DNA of 64,000 nucleotides from Epilithonimonas vandammei (GTDB lineage Bacteria; Bacteroidota; Bacteroidia; Flavobacteriales; Weeksellaceae): NCBI RefSeq assembly GCF_003860525.1, contig NZ_CP034161.1, positions 3,212,392 to 3,276,391 of the forward strand, read 5' to 3'. Shown piece by piece: positions 35,361 to 44,790 of this stretch (position 1 is its first letter; each line of letters starts with the position of its first letter). The notes under the pieces were generated by a model. It saw only the letters and a program-made list of their open reading frames with translations, ran no database searches and was not told where the DNA came from. The position numbers and the translations under genes were made by a program.

Positions 35361-38318
35361 TTATGGTTTATAGTGGTATTCGTAAGATTTCAGGATGTTT
35401 CCAGTGATGTCTCTAACCTCTTTCAATCTGTTAGCGGTGTCATAAATATATACTTCACGGATTCCCGAAGGTGGCGTAATGCTGCGAACACCTATCAGTG
35501 GATCATAAGTGTATGTAGTGATTTGATAACCTGACATTGTGGAATTTTTTCTAAAAGCTTCTAAAGCGGTTAATAAATCATTCTCACTAGTTTCATCTAT
35601 ATCAATATTTGATTTTTGAACGATATCTAATTGCAAATAAGAATTGAAATTATTACCATCAAGCTGAAATGCCTGCATCACCTGTTCGTAATTTGCTCCT
35701 TCTATTTTTGCAATTGGCTGAGTTTGGTTGTAGCCCCAAATTGTAGTAGTAGGAACTCCTAAGCTAGTAGTTGTCTGAATATAATTTGATCTATTATCAT
35801 ATTTGTCAAAATTTATTTTATCAACCATATCATCTTTTAATAGATTATAATTGTTTTCATCAAAATTTGCTGTAAGCCTAGAATTTCGAATTGTCTTATT
35901 TATGAATGGGAATGTATAAAATAGATTTTCAGTTAAGGAATATTTATTTTTATCATTTTTATCAATTTCAATAACTGGGGTTACAATATTCGACTTTAAC
36001 ATATATCTATAAGATTTAAATTGCTCTCCCACTTTGTCATAATCAAGAGGGTTGTAACAACCTCTTTGGCATGGGGATTTGGGATCTAAGTCTCTAGGAT
36101 AAATATATTTAAAAGTACTTGTTCCAGTAGGAGTTATAATATTTTTCTCAATAGGACTGGTATGCCAATTAATATTTGAATCCAAATATTTTATCTTGGT
36201 TTCGGATTCTAGAGATTGACTTCCTCTATAATCTATTATCTTTTCACTCTTTAATAAATATGGCAAAAGGGGAACATACATTGTAAGTACTCCAATTGGA
36301 GGATAGTCCGATCCTTTATAAGGGTTTGGGTATGCTTCTGTAAAGACAAAATAATTCAAATCAAAAATTCGACAATTAGTACAATTTACACTGCTGATAT
36401 CTACAAGTTCACTTTCTGGGTGTAAAAAATTTTCGTAATCATATACATGCTCTAAAATTAAATTGTTACTATTGTCATAAATCTTTTTGCGAAGAAGTTT
36501 CCCTCTTTCAGAATTTCGAGGTATCGTATACTTTTTATAATCACTCCCTGATTGATATTGCCCTCCTATTGGTCCAAAAACTTTTACTTGATTTAATCCA
36601 TCAGGATTAGTAATTCTATCACTGAAATAATAATCCGTATACCCTTTACCATCAACAATCTCTCTTACTTTACTATAATTAATTTTATAGAATGAATTTG
36701 TAGAGAAAAGATTGAATTGATCATTTTCTACTATCCCTGAGGATTTTTCATTATCTAATTTGTATTCATATCTAATTCTAGTTACACTTTTGTTATCAAA
36801 GGTAGTTTTAAGACTAACTCTGGCTATTTGTCTTTTTAATCCAAAATAGTTGTCATCTTCAAACCTGTAATCTCTATCATAAGAAGAATAAACATAAGAT
36901 TTACTATGATCTCCTCTTTCATAGTCATATAATTCATATCCTTTAGTAGGATAGATTATTTTTTTTAATAAAGATGCATCATATTTTAATTGATCTAATT
37001 GATCTCCTGGTAATCCACCAGTCCAATATCCAAATTCATTTATCAAGTATTTATTATTCTCAAAAAACTTATTAGGTAAAGTATCTTTATAATAATAATC
37101 AAATTCATATTTCTCATCACCAATATTGAGCGATTCTAAAAAATACCTAAGTCCTGTCCCGTATTTTTTTTGATTAAAACTAATTATTTTAGATTTGTTA
37201 TAGTTTACTATCCTTATTTGGTTTAAATGTGGTAATACTCCATTAATACTACGAAAATAATCATATTCAATCTTAATGTTTGGATTGTTTTCAACTGTAA
37301 TGCTCTCCAAAATAGCTCTTTTTGTAAAAATGTAGGAGTCAATATAATATACAGCAAATGGATCTGTGATTGAATGGGTTTTAGAAAAATATAGATTAGC
37401 TTGAATTAATTCATTATCTGATGGAAATTCAGATCCAAAACCACCACTTTCAGGTAAAGGGTTGGTAAGATAGTTATTTAGTACATTTCTATTCCCTGGT
37501 TTATAATTCCCTACAATTGTTTCGCCATTGGATAGAATTACTTTTTTTAAGTTCCATGAAATTATATAATTTCCACGGCTTGCCCTAGCAAATGATCCAC
37601 TTCGCACGAATTGCTCATAATTTATGTCAACCGAATCATAAGATCCACCGAAATAAAATGTATTACCCTTATCATCTAATATTGTAAAGTAATTACTTGT
37701 GTCCACATTATTCATTGCTGAAGGACATCCATTTATTCCTGAAGATGTAAAAAACACTTTCAAATTACCTGTTTCGCTAACTACTTCTGGAGTATTTTGT
37801 CCCCAATTATCAAAAATAAAATAACCCTTATATCCAAAAAAATCAAAATAAAAAATGTCTGGATTAAAGTCTGTCTTTTTTGTACTTAAACCATTATTTA
37901 AAGGATCTAGAAGAAGTTTTTTTTTCGTATAAGTTCGAGATAAATTTGACGTTTCATTTATACAATCTTGGGTATAAAAATCTCGTTCTTCTGCACGGCG
38001 CCCACCTTTCATCAAAAGATCTCTCCTAGGTATTCTAGTAATTTGTCCAAATAATGCACCATTCCAGTTTATTCCAAATATACTTTCATCATCAAAATTA
38101 TTAAAACCATTGGCATTATTATAAATTCTATTTGACAATTCTAAATTACCTACAGGAATGCTAAATAATGGAATTGAAACATCTACTCTTCCTTCATTTA
38201 AGGCAACTGAGGAATTAATTTTTTTTATTAAACTAAAGTTTTCGATTGGTCCGTCTTGTGCTTTAGTATACATTATAAAAAATGATATAATAAATAATAT
38301 TTGTAATTTCTTTCTCAT
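35361..38318 (-). CDS. RHS/SpvB-like partner protein upstream of the RHS toxin
   Basis: 985 residues from the ATG at 38318 (MRKKLQILFIISFFIMYTKAQ, signal peptide); an ATG at 38333, overlapping the previous stop, is the alternative. N-terminal pattern SSVALNEGRVDVSIPLFSIPVGNLELSNRIYNN resembles the start of SpvB/TcdB shell proteins; the C-terminal part has RHS-like repeats (YDPLIGVRSITPPSGIREVYIYDTANRLKEVRD). It ends 12 bp before the RHS gene. Likely it co-assembles with, or carries, the 1,201-aa protein (inference). Most of the gene is very AT-rich compared with both neighbours and with its own 3' end, suggesting replacement by recombination. Confidence 0.8.
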   Translation of the reverse strand: MRKKLQILFIISFFIMYTKAQDGPIENFSLIKKINSSVALNEGRVDVSIPLFSIPVGNLELSNRIYNNANGFNNFDDESIFGINWNGALFGQITRIPRRDLLMKGGRRAEERDFYTQDCINETSNLSRTYTKKKLLLDPLNNGLSTKKTDFNPDIFYFDFFGYKGYFIFDNWGQNTPEVVSETGNLKVFFTSSGINGCPSAMNNVDTSNYFTILDDKGNTFYFGGSYDSVDINYEQFVRSGSFARASRGNYIISWNLKKVILSNGETIVGNYKPGNRNVLNNYLTNPLPESGGFGSEFPSDNELIQANLYFSKTHSITDPFAVYYIDSYIFTKRAILESITVENNPNIKIEYDYFRSINGVLPHLNQIRIVNYNKSKIISFNQKKYGTGLRYFLESLNIGDEKYEFDYYYKDTLPNKFFENNKYLINEFGYWTGGLPGDQLDQLKYDASLLKKIIYPTKGYELYDYERGDHSKSYVYSSYDRDYRFEDDNYFGLKRQIARVSLKTTFDNKSVTRIRYEYKLDNEKSSGIVENDQFNLFSTNSFYKINYSKVREIVDGKGYTDYYFSDRITNPDGLNQVKVFGPIGGQYQSGSDYKKYTIPRNSERGKLLRKKIYDNSNNLILEHVYDYENFLHPESELVDISSVNCTNCRIFDLNYFVFTEAYPNPYKGSDYPPIGVLTMYVPLLPYLLKSEKIIDYRGSQSLESETKIKYLDSNINWHTSPIEKNIITPTGTSTFKYIYPRDLDPKSPCQRGCYNPLDYDKVGEQFKSYRYMLKSNIVTPVIEIDKNDKNKYSLTENLFYTFPFINKTIRNSRLTANFDENNYNLLKDDMVDKINFDKYDNRSNYIQTTTSLGVPTTTIWGYNQTQPIAKIEGANYEQVMQAFQLDGNNFNSYLQLDIVQKSNIDIDETSENDLLTALEAFRKNSTMSGYQITTYTYDPLIGVRSITPPSGIREVYIYDTANRLKEVRDITGNILKSYEYHYKP

Positions 38319-38329
38319 AATGTTAGTTT

Positions 38330-39988
38330 TCATTTTTTCACAATTTTAGCATTCAATTTTTTCTCTCCGGTCACAGCAGTCAATACATAGACACCTTGCG
38401 GCAACTTGCTCGTATTAATTTTAGTCACTTTATTCTTAGTTTTCAAAGTCTGAACTTGTCTTCCGCTCATATCCGTCAGCACGATCTCCATCTCCCCAAC
38501 ACTCTCACGCTCCAACTCAGAAATCTCCACATAAGCAAAATCCTTCACAGGATTAGGATAGATTCTAATGTCTTTATTTTCCACCAAATCATCCAGCTGC
38601 TTGTCGCCAAGCTTTAGAACTTTCCAGTTTTCCTGTCCCAATTGCTCGGCAGAAGTCCCTGCGAGTAGAAACGTACCATCGTTTTGCAATTTAGCACTCA
38701 CCAGTCTTTCTTCATTCTTCTTTTCCTTGCCTTCCACGTATTGGCGCCATTCTTCCTTGCCATTTTGGTCGATGTAAAGCATCCAAAACTTTTCATCATC
38801 CTTCTTCACCTTTTCCTCCGCCTGTGTGTAACCGCCGATTAAAAATCCTCTGTCTTCACTAAAATTTTCCTTGTTTGTTTTTCTTATTACGTCCAAACTC
38901 ATCGCCACATCTCGATTCCCAAAACTGTAGGACTTCTGCCAAATTTCATTGCCCGATTGATCCAGATTAATAAGCCATAGATCTGTTCCTTCTTTTGTGT
39001 TGTCCCTCTTGTTGCCGGATGATTGGCTTGTGGTTTCGCCTGCTACCAGGTAGCCGGTGTCGGTGTAAGCCACGCTTTTCGGGCGGTCATCGCCACTGCC
39101 GCCATACGATTTTTGCCATTCCACATTGGCATTTTTATCTAATTTTACAATCCAAAAATCCCCTGCGCCAAAGCTGTCCTCGGTTTTTGGTTGTAGGTTG
39201 ATGGCTGTTGGTTTTTGGTTTTTGATTTCATCTGAGCTTCCAAATTGCACCATACTTTGTACATCATACATTTTACTTTGTACAGATGAACTCGTGGAGT
39301 ATATAAGCACAACAGCACCGCCATCCGGTGTGGCAATCATATCCGTCACTTCGTCCACCGAAGCGCCGCCAAGAATCGTAGTTTGTTTCAGTTGTCCGTC
39401 TTTGTCCAGTTTGGAAACGAACACATCCTTCGAGCCGAAGGCTTTGGAACCGGGAGCAGAAACAAATGATCCTGCCACAAAGAAGCCCTGATCTGTAGAT
39501 TGCACAATGGCAGAAGCCTCGTCATTGCTCCTCGTGCCAAAGGTTTTCTGCCAAAGTTCTTCGCCATTTTCATCCAGACGAAGCATCCAAACATCGCTGC
39601 CGCCAAGGTTATTGTCTTTCTTATCGCCTGATTGATTGGAAAATGAAGTTCCTAAAATGGCAAAACCCCCTTCCTGAGTGGCAACAGTGCTCATCAAATA
39701 ATCGTGTCTTGAACCGCCGAAATATTTTTCCCAAACTTGCTGACCTTGCTGGTCCAGCTTCAGGATATGATATTGATAGCCATTGTTAGTGTGATTAGCT
39801 CCCTCTCCGTTGGAGAGAGCCGGGGTGAGGATAGAACTTCCCGAAAGAAGAATTTGTCTGTCTATCGTAGAAGTCATTGTGGTGAGTAGATCCTGGGTGC
39901 TGGATGCGATATCCCGCTGCCAGCTCACCTGTTGCGAAAACAGAACAGCTGATCCCAGTACCAGAATGCTGGTAAAGCGCTTTTTCAT
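38330..39988 (-). CDS. T9SS-sorted beta-propeller-like repeat protein
   Basis: 552 residues from the ATG at 39988 (MKKRFTSILVLGSAVLFSQQ); an in-frame ATG at 40045 would add 19 residues before the signal. Contains five or six repeats of the form LDxxGxxxWxKxFGGSxxDxxxSVxxTxDGGFxxxGxS, typical of secreted propeller proteins, and a type A T9SS sorting domain (IRIYPNPVKDFAYVEISE ... LPQGVYVLTAVTGEKKLNAKIVKK). First gene of the RHS operon; stop overlaps the possible upstream start of the 990-aa protein. May act outside the cell with the RHS proteins (inference from operon). Confidence 0.85.
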   Translation of the reverse strand: MKKRFTSILVLGSAVLFSQQVSWQRDIASSTQDLLTTMTSTIDRQILLSGSSILTPALSNGEGANHTNNGYQYHILKLDQQGQQVWEKYFGGSRHDYLMSTVATQEGGFAILGTSFSNQSGDKKDNNLGGSDVWMLRLDENGEELWQKTFGTRSNDEASAIVQSTDQGFFVAGSFVSAPGSKAFGSKDVFVSKLDKDGQLKQTTILGGASVDEVTDMIATPDGGAVVLIYSTSSSVQSKMYDVQSMVQFGSSDEIKNQKPTAINLQPKTEDSFGAGDFWIVKLDKNANVEWQKSYGGSGDDRPKSVAYTDTGYLVAGETTSQSSGNKRDNTKEGTDLWLINLDQSGNEIWQKSYSFGNRDVAMSLDVIRKTNKENFSEDRGFLIGGYTQAEEKVKKDDEKFWMLYIDQNGKEEWRQYVEGKEKKNEERLVSAKLQNDGTFLLAGTSAEQLGQENWKVLKLGDKQLDDLVENKDIRIYPNPVKDFAYVEISELERESVGEMEIVLTDMSGRQVQTLKTKNKVTKINTSKLPQGVYVLTAVTGEKKLNAKIVKK

Positions 39989-40095
39989 CATTTGAGTTTT
40001 AATAGTTATTATTCTTATTATCATACACTGCCGCAATAATAGCAACAGCCAACGCCAAAACCTGACGCTTTATTTACATTTTTTTTATTAATATT

Positions 40096-40247
40096 CACGC
40101 TATAAAAAAAGCGTGGAACTATGTTTATTGCTCTGGAGGTACTGGTATACCCGAACACAAATAAACAAGTCCACGCCGAAGCGTGAACATTGCTTATTCC
40201 TGTGTTCTATTAAATTACCAGTTTTCCAGAACAAGAAAAGCTAATGC
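40096..40247 (-). promoter_or_regulatory. RHS operon leader with two competing hairpins (candidate conditional terminator)
   Basis: Two ~67-bp inverted units, 40111-40176 and 40181-40247. On the minus strand they form a long hairpin closed by CACGC-TTCG-GCGTG (loop 40177-40180), continued by pairing around GAACACA/TGTGTTC and ACTGGTA/TACCAGT. Alternatively the second unit folds on itself, GCGTGGA (40176-40170) with TCCACGC (40117-40111), directly followed by seven T (40110-40104), a terminator form. It lies about 115 bp before the first ATG of the RHS operon. Confidence 0.55.
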
Positions 40248-40333
40248 TTTAAATTTTTTCGTTAATGTTGGCCGCTAAAATAGAAAAAAATTTTTAAATA
40301 CCGCATTTTTTTATTTTTTAAATAAAAAAATAT

Positions 40334-40341
40334 TAATTTTG
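40334..40341 (+). promoter_or_regulatory. promoter -7 element of the 242-aa gene
   Basis: TAATTTTG (consensus TAnnTTTG), about 28 bp upstream of the ATG at 40369; no good -33 at the right distance. Confidence 0.5.
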
Positions 40342-40368
40342 GTAGGTAACGTTAAAATATTTACACAA

Positions 40369-41097
40369 ATGAGTTCAACATCAGAAAAAGGCCATGCCAA
40401 AAATTTGGCAAACGCCGCCCTGCTTAGCAGTTACATTGCTCAGCTTTCCGCCATCTACAAACCAAGTAATCCGCTTTTGAGTCCGGACAGTTTACAAAGC
40501 CTTTATAATCAGGCTGTCTCAGACCAGCAGGCTGTCTACAACACTTTACCGCCATACACCCTGGCTGTAGACAGCAGGGAAGCGGTTTTTGCACCGCTGA
40601 GCAAAAAAGTGACCAAGCTTAGAAAAGTCTATAAAGCCATCAGTGGGGTCACACCGGCACAGGTGGAGGATTTTATGACCTTGGCAAGAAAGCTGAAAGG
40701 CATGCGTAGCACAAAGCCTGCACCGCCGGAGAATCCCGGAGAGAATCCCCCGCCACAGGTCTCTGTATCACAGATGAGTTATGACCAGCGTACTGCAGGC
40801 TTTACACAGCTTGTAGAGTTCATTCAGAGCACCCCAAATTACAATCCTAATGAAACGGAGTTTACCGTAGCAACATTATTTGCGGAAAGGGATGCGATGC
40901 TGCAGGCTACACAGACAGTGGCAGACACATACATTCCGCTAAATATGGCGAGAACTTCCAGAAACCGCTCGATGTATCTTGCAGAAAATAATCTGGTAGA
41001 CACATATAACAAAGCAAAAGATTATCTCTTTACCATTCTGGATGCCAACACGCCGCTATATAAGGCCATATCTAAAATTAAATTCAAAAAACAATAA
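40369..41097 (+). CDS. conserved-looking protein of unknown function
   Basis: 242 residues from the ATG at 40369 (MSSTSEKGHAKNLANAALLSSYIAQL); the frame is open to 40339. No signal peptide. Mostly helical, in two halves linked by a proline-rich hinge (KPAPPENPGENPPPQVSVSQ). Codon use is of the GC-richer type seen in the RHS core and T9SS genes. I do not recognise the family. Divergent from the RHS operon and followed by a clear terminator; no functional link can be drawn. Confidence 0.75.
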   Translation: MSSTSEKGHAKNLANAALLSSYIAQLSAIYKPSNPLLSPDSLQSLYNQAVSDQQAVYNTLPPYTLAVDSREAVFAPLSKKVTKLRKVYKAISGVTPAQVEDFMTLARKLKGMRSTKPAPPENPGENPPPQVSVSQMSYDQRTAGFTQLVEFIQSTPNYNPNETEFTVATLFAERDAMLQATQTVADTYIPLNMARTSRNRSMYLAENNLVDTYNKAKDYLFTILDANTPLYKAISKIKFKKQ

Positions 41098-41111
41098 ATT
41101 GGGAATAGACC

Positions 41112-41139
41112 AGACCTGCAATCTTGCGGGTCTTTTTTA
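41112..41139 (+). terminator. terminator of the 242-aa gene
   Basis: AGACCTGCAA / TTGCGGGTCT stem (one G-T pair) followed by TTTTTATTT, 14 bp after the stop. Confidence 0.88.
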
Positions 41140-41170
41140 TTTCCTTTTTTTCAATTCAGATTAACCCTTT

Positions 41171-41359
41171 CGCCGAAATGAAATAAGCTTACGCTAAAAT
41201 AGAATAAGCTCCAGCCAAAGTAGAATAACCTTCCGCCAAAATAGAATAAGCTCCCGCCAAAATGAAATAAGCGTCCGCCAAAGTAGAATAAGCTTCCGCC
41301 GAAATAGAATAGCCTTCCGCCGAAATAGAATAAGCGTCCGCCAAAGTAAAATAAGCTTT
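41171..41359. repeat. 21-bp tandem repeat (minisatellite), nine units
   Basis: Nine consecutive 21-bp units of the type CGCC(A/G)AAATAGAATAAGCTTC with scattered substitutions. The period is a multiple of three; on the minus strand it reads as repeats of seven residues (such as AEAYSTL, ADAYFIL) in a frame that begins inside rplQ. No start or ribosome site supports translation. It lies between the rplQ end and the convergent 242-aa gene. Confidence 0.9.
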
Positions 41360-41456
41360 TGCCAGAAATATTTTATCTATAAAATAATTCTCAGGAAAAG
41401 AACAAACAAAAAACCACCTCTTTCGAGATGGTTTTATATTTAAAAACTGGGAAATA

Positions 41457-41972
41457 TTATTCTTCAGTTTTTTCTTCTGTAGAAGTTTCTGCAGCAGGAG
41501 TTTCTTCCACTTTAGCTTCAGCAGTTTCAGCAACAGGAGCAGTTTCTTTCTTTGCAGTAGATCTTCTGCTTCTTCTTGTTGTTTTCTTTTCAGCTTCGTT
41601 TGGATTGTAGATCTCGTTGAAATCTACCAACTCGATTAGTGCAGTATCAGCAGCATCACCAGGTCTGAAACCAGTCTTGATGATTCTTGTGTAACCACCA
41701 TTTCTTTCAGCTATTTTTGGAGCTACAGTTCTGAACAATTCAGTAACCGCTTCTTTACTTTGCAAGTAAGAGAAAACGATTCTTCTATTGTGAGTTGTAT
41801 CTTCTTTAGCCTTAGTAAGGATTGGTTCCACGTAAACTCTTAAAGCTTTCGCTTTAGCAACAGTAGTGTTGATTCTTTTATGTTCAATTAGGGAACAAGC
41901 CATATTAGAAAGCATTGCTTTTCTGTGTGGTGCAGTTCTACCTAAGTGATTTATCTTTTTTCCGTGTCTCAT
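41457..41972 (-). CDS. rplQ: 50S ribosomal protein L17
   Basis: 171 residues: the normal L17 domain ([34 protein letters not shown]) to about residue 120, then a ~50-residue charged extension ([12 protein letters not shown]..., ending TSTEEKTEE) of the sort common in Bacteroidetes L17. Last gene of the ribosomal cluster, 8 bp after rpoA. Confidence 0.97.
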   Translation of the reverse strand: MRHGKKINHLGRTAPHRKAMLSNMACSLIEHKRINTTVAKAKALRVYVEPILTKAKEDTTHNRRIVFSYLQSKEAVTELFRTVAPKIAERNGGYTRIIKTGFRPGDAADTALIELVDFNEIYNPNEAEKKTTRRSRRSTAKKETAPVAETAEAKVEETPAAETSTEEKTEE

Positions 41973-41980
41973 TTTGAGGA

Positions 41981-42976
41981 TTATTTATCAGCGTCTAACT
42001 TATATTTTGCAACATCAAACCCGAAATTTAGTCCTTTTGAGTGAACCAATTCTTCAAGTTCTGTTAAAGATTTTTTACCAAAATTTCTGAATTTCATCAA
42101 ATCAGACTTACTAAAAGAAACTAACTCACCAAGTGTTTCTACTTCAGCAGCTTTCAGACAGTTAAGGGCTCTTACAGATAGATCCATATCTGCCAATTTC
42201 GACTTAAGTAATTGTCTTGTATGAAGTGTTTCTTCGTCATATTGAATGGAAGCCTTCACAGCCTCTGTTTCAAGAGTGATTCTTTCATCAGAGAACAACA
42301 TAAAGTGATAGATCAAGATCTTAGAAGCTTCTGTTAAAGCATTCTGAGGTGTAATTGACCCATCAGTTTCGATATCCAATACTAATTTTTCGTAGTCTGT
42401 TTTTTGCTCTACACGGTAATTTTCTATACTGTACTGTACTTTTTTTATCGGAGTAAAGATAGAATCAATAGCAATAGTTCCTATAGGAGCATTGTTTGAC
42501 TTATTCTGATCAGAAGGAACATAACCTCTACCTTTTTCAATATTAAAAGTAATTTCAAATGTTACATCTTTTGCTAAAGTCGCAATTAACAAGTCTGGGT
42601 TAAGAATCTCGAAATTCACTATCGAGTCTCCAAGATCGCCAGCAGTCACTACATCCTTTCCAGAGATCTTTGCAGTTACCTGCTCACTTCCCGGATTTTC
42701 AGTTTTAGCTTTTAGACGCAATTGTTTAAGATTAAGAATGATTTCCGTAACATCTTCAATCACTCCCGGTATAGTTGAAAATTCGTGCTCTACGCCTTCT
42801 ATTTTGATAGATGAAATAGCATATCCTTCCAGAGAAGAAAGTAAAACTCTTCTCAATGCATTACCGATTGTAAGCCCGAAACCTGGTTCTAAAGGTCTGA
42901 ATTCGAATTGTCCTTTAAAATCTGTCGAGTTTAACAGGATTACTTTATCGGGTTTTATAAATGTTAAAATTGCCAT
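41981..42976 (-). CDS. rpoA: RNA polymerase alpha subunit
   Basis: 331 residues from the ATG at 42976 ([51 protein letters not shown]); the ATG at 42991 is less likely. N-terminal assembly domain and C-terminal DNA-binding domain ([31 protein letters not shown]...[16 protein letters not shown]) are both complete. Confidence 0.97.
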   Translation of the reverse strand: MAILTFIKPDKVILLNSTDFKGQFEFRPLEPGFGLTIGNALRRVLLSSLEGYAISSIKIEGVEHEFSTIPGVIEDVTEIILNLKQLRLKAKTENPGSEQVTAKISGKDVVTAGDLGDSIVNFEILNPDLLIATLAKDVTFEITFNIEKGRGYVPSDQNKSNNAPIGTIAIDSIFTPIKKVQYSIENYRVEQKTDYEKLVLDIETDGSITPQNALTEASKILIYHFMLFSDERITLETEAVKASIQYDEETLHTRQLLKSKLADMDLSVRALNCLKAAEVETLGELVSFSKSDLMKFRNFGKKSLTELEELVHSKGLNFGFDVAKYKLDADK

Positions 42977-43007
42977 AGTCTGGTTGAGCAAAAATTTGAA
43001 AAAATTA

Positions 43008-43616
43008 TTATTTAGAGTATAATTCGACGATCAACTGTTCCTTGATGTCTTCAGGAATCTGAATTCTCTCAGGTGCTCTTGTGAAAGTACCAGTTTTTTT
43101 CTCGTCATTGAATTGCAACCACTCATAATTTGCTTTTGAAGCCAAAGCATCAGAAATCACCTCCAGAGATTTAGATTTTTCTCTTACAGCAATCTCGTCA
43201 CCAGCTTTCAGCAGATAAGAAGGAATGTTTACCAGCTCTCCGTTCACAGTGATGTGTCTGTGAGAAACCAATTGTCTAGCAGCAGCTCTTGTTTTAGCAA
43301 AGCCTAATCTGTAAACTACATTATCCAATCTTGATTCGCAAAGCTGAAGAAGAACCTCACCAGTTACTCCTTTGCTTCTGTGTGCTTTATCAAAAAGGTT
43401 AGCAAATTGTCTCTCTAAAATACCATATGTGTACTTCGCTTTTTGCTTTTCAGCAAGCTGAGTAGCGTATTCAGATTTTTTCGCACCTCTTCTTTTGTTA
43501 GGACCGTGTTGTCCTGGTGGTTGATTTTTTCTTTTCTCGAAGTTTTTATCGTCTCCGTAAATTGCCTGACCAAATTTTCTAGCAATTTTTGTTTTAGGTC
43601 CAATATATCTTGCCAT
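43008..43616 (-). CDS. rpsD: 30S ribosomal protein S4
   Basis: 202 residues with the S4 RNA-binding domain ([33 protein letters not shown]). Lies between rpsK and rpoA as in the alpha operon; in other bacteria S4 is the translational repressor of that operon. Confidence 0.97.
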   Translation of the reverse strand: MARYIGPKTKIARKFGQAIYGDDKNFEKRKNQPPGQHGPNKRRGAKKSEYATQLAEKQKAKYTYGILERQFANLFDKAHRSKGVTGEVLLQLCESRLDNVVYRLGFAKTRAAARQLVSHRHITVNGELVNIPSYLLKAGDEIAVREKSKSLEVISDALASKANYEWLQFNDEKKTGTFTRAPERIQIPEDIKEQLIVELYSK

Positions 43617-43642
43617 TGTTTTAAGATTTGAGGATTAAAAGA

Positions 43643-44032
43643 TTATACTCTTCTTCTTTTAGGTGGTCTACATCCGTTGTGTGGCATAGGTGTCACGTCA
43701 ACGATTTCGCTTACTTCTATACCTGAGTTGTGTAGTGTTCTGATTGCAGATTCTCTACCAGCTCCAGGACCTTTTACAAACACCTTAACTCTTCTAAGAC
43801 CAGCTTCGAAAGCTACCTGAGAACAGTTTTCTGCAGCCATTTGAGCTGCGAATGGAGTATTCTTTTTAGAACCTCTGAAACCCATTTTACCGGCAGATGC
43901 CCAAGAGATAACCTCTCCGTTTTTATTTGTTAAAGAAATGATGATGTTATTGAACGAAGCCTGAATATGAGCTTCACCAATAGCCTCAACCTTTACTTTT
44001 CTTTTTTTAACAACTTTAGTTTGTTTTGCCAT
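43643..44032 (-). CDS. rpsK: 30S ribosomal protein S11
   Basis: 129 residues, complete family pattern ([38 protein letters not shown]-terminal [16 protein letters not shown]). Part of the S13-S11-S4-alpha-L17 group. Confidence 0.97.
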   Translation of the reverse strand: MAKQTKVVKKRKVKVEAIGEAHIQASFNNIIISLTNKNGEVISWASAGKMGFRGSKKNTPFAAQMAAENCSQVAFEAGLRRVKVFVKGPGAGRESAIRTLHNSGIEVSEIVDVTPMPHNGCRPPKRRRV

Positions 44033-44047
44033 AATTAATTCTAACGA

Positions 44048-44425
44048 TTATTTACTTGCCTTTTTCTTGTTAGCAACAGTTTTTCTCTTTCCTTTACGGG
44101 TTCTAGAATTGTTTTTCGTTCTTTGGCCTCTTAAAGGTAATCCCAGTCTGTGACGTATTCCTCGTTGGCATCCTATGTCCATCAGTCGCTTGATGTTCAA
44201 TTGCACTTCAGATCTAAGCTCACCTTCTACTTTGATGTTTTCAGTGATGTAATTTCTGATTGCAGCCAATTCATCGTCATTCCATTCGTTGACTTTCTTG
44301 TCTTCGCTGATTCCAGCGTTTTTCAAAATTTCTGAAGCTGTGCTCTTACCAATACCGTAGATATAAGTAAGTCCAATAACGCCTCTTTTGTTCTTTGGTA
44401 AATCAATACCTGAAATTCTCGCCAT
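44048..44425 (-). CDS. rpsM: 30S ribosomal protein S13
   Basis: 125 residues, starting [30 protein letters not shown] and ending in the lysine-rich tail that contacts the tRNA sites ([23 protein letters not shown]). Confidence 0.97.
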   Translation of the reverse strand: MARISGIDLPKNKRGVIGLTYIYGIGKSTASEILKNAGISEDKKVNEWNDDELAAIRNYITENIKVEGELRSEVQLNIKRLMDIGCQRGIRHRLGLPLRGQRTKNNSRTRKGKRKTVANKKKASK

Positions 44426-44439
44426 AATTTAATCGGTTC

Positions 44440-44556
44440 TTAACCTTGTCTTTGTTTAAATTTAGGGTTCTTCTTGTTAATTACGAAAAGTACACCTTTT
44501 CTGCGTACAATTTTGCAATCAGCACTTCTTTTTTTGATAGATGCTCTAACCTTCAT
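44440..44556 (-). CDS. rpmJ: 50S ribosomal protein L36
   Basis: 38 residues, [20 protein letters not shown], ending NPKFKQRQG. Only one Cys (Cys14) remains of the usual zinc-binding set, so this is the zinc-independent type. Too short for most gene finders, but placed as expected between infA and rpsM. Confidence 0.95.
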   Translation of the reverse strand: MKVRASIKKRSADCKIVRRKGVLFVINKKNPKFKQRQG

Positions 44557-44566
44557 TTTGTTATTT

Positions 44567-44782
44567 TTAATATCTAAAAGTTATTCTCCCTTTAGTCAAG
44601 TCATAAGGAGAGAGTTCGAGTCTTACCTTGTCTCCAGGTAAGAGTTTTATATAATGCATTCTCATTTTACCAGAAATATGGGCAATTAATACATGCCCAT
44701 TCTCTAGCTCTACGCGGAACTGTGCGTTGGAAAGTGCTTCCGTTATCACACCGTCTTGTTCTATATGTTTCTGTTTAGCCAT
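44567..44782 (-). CDS. infA: translation initiation factor IF-1
   Basis: 71 residues with an S1-like OB fold ([71 protein letters not shown] pattern). Between secY and rpmJ, the common position in the spc region. Confidence 0.97.
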   Translation of the reverse strand: MAKQKHIEQDGVITEALSNAQFRVELENGHVLIAHISGKMRMHYIKLLPGDKVRLELSPYDLTKGRITFRY

Positions 44783-44790
44783 TTATCCTA

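Noticed and set aside
41189..41533. 114-codon protein made of seven-residue repeats
   Set aside because: Its start lies inside rplQ in another frame and the rest is the minisatellite; no ribosome-binding site or independent support.
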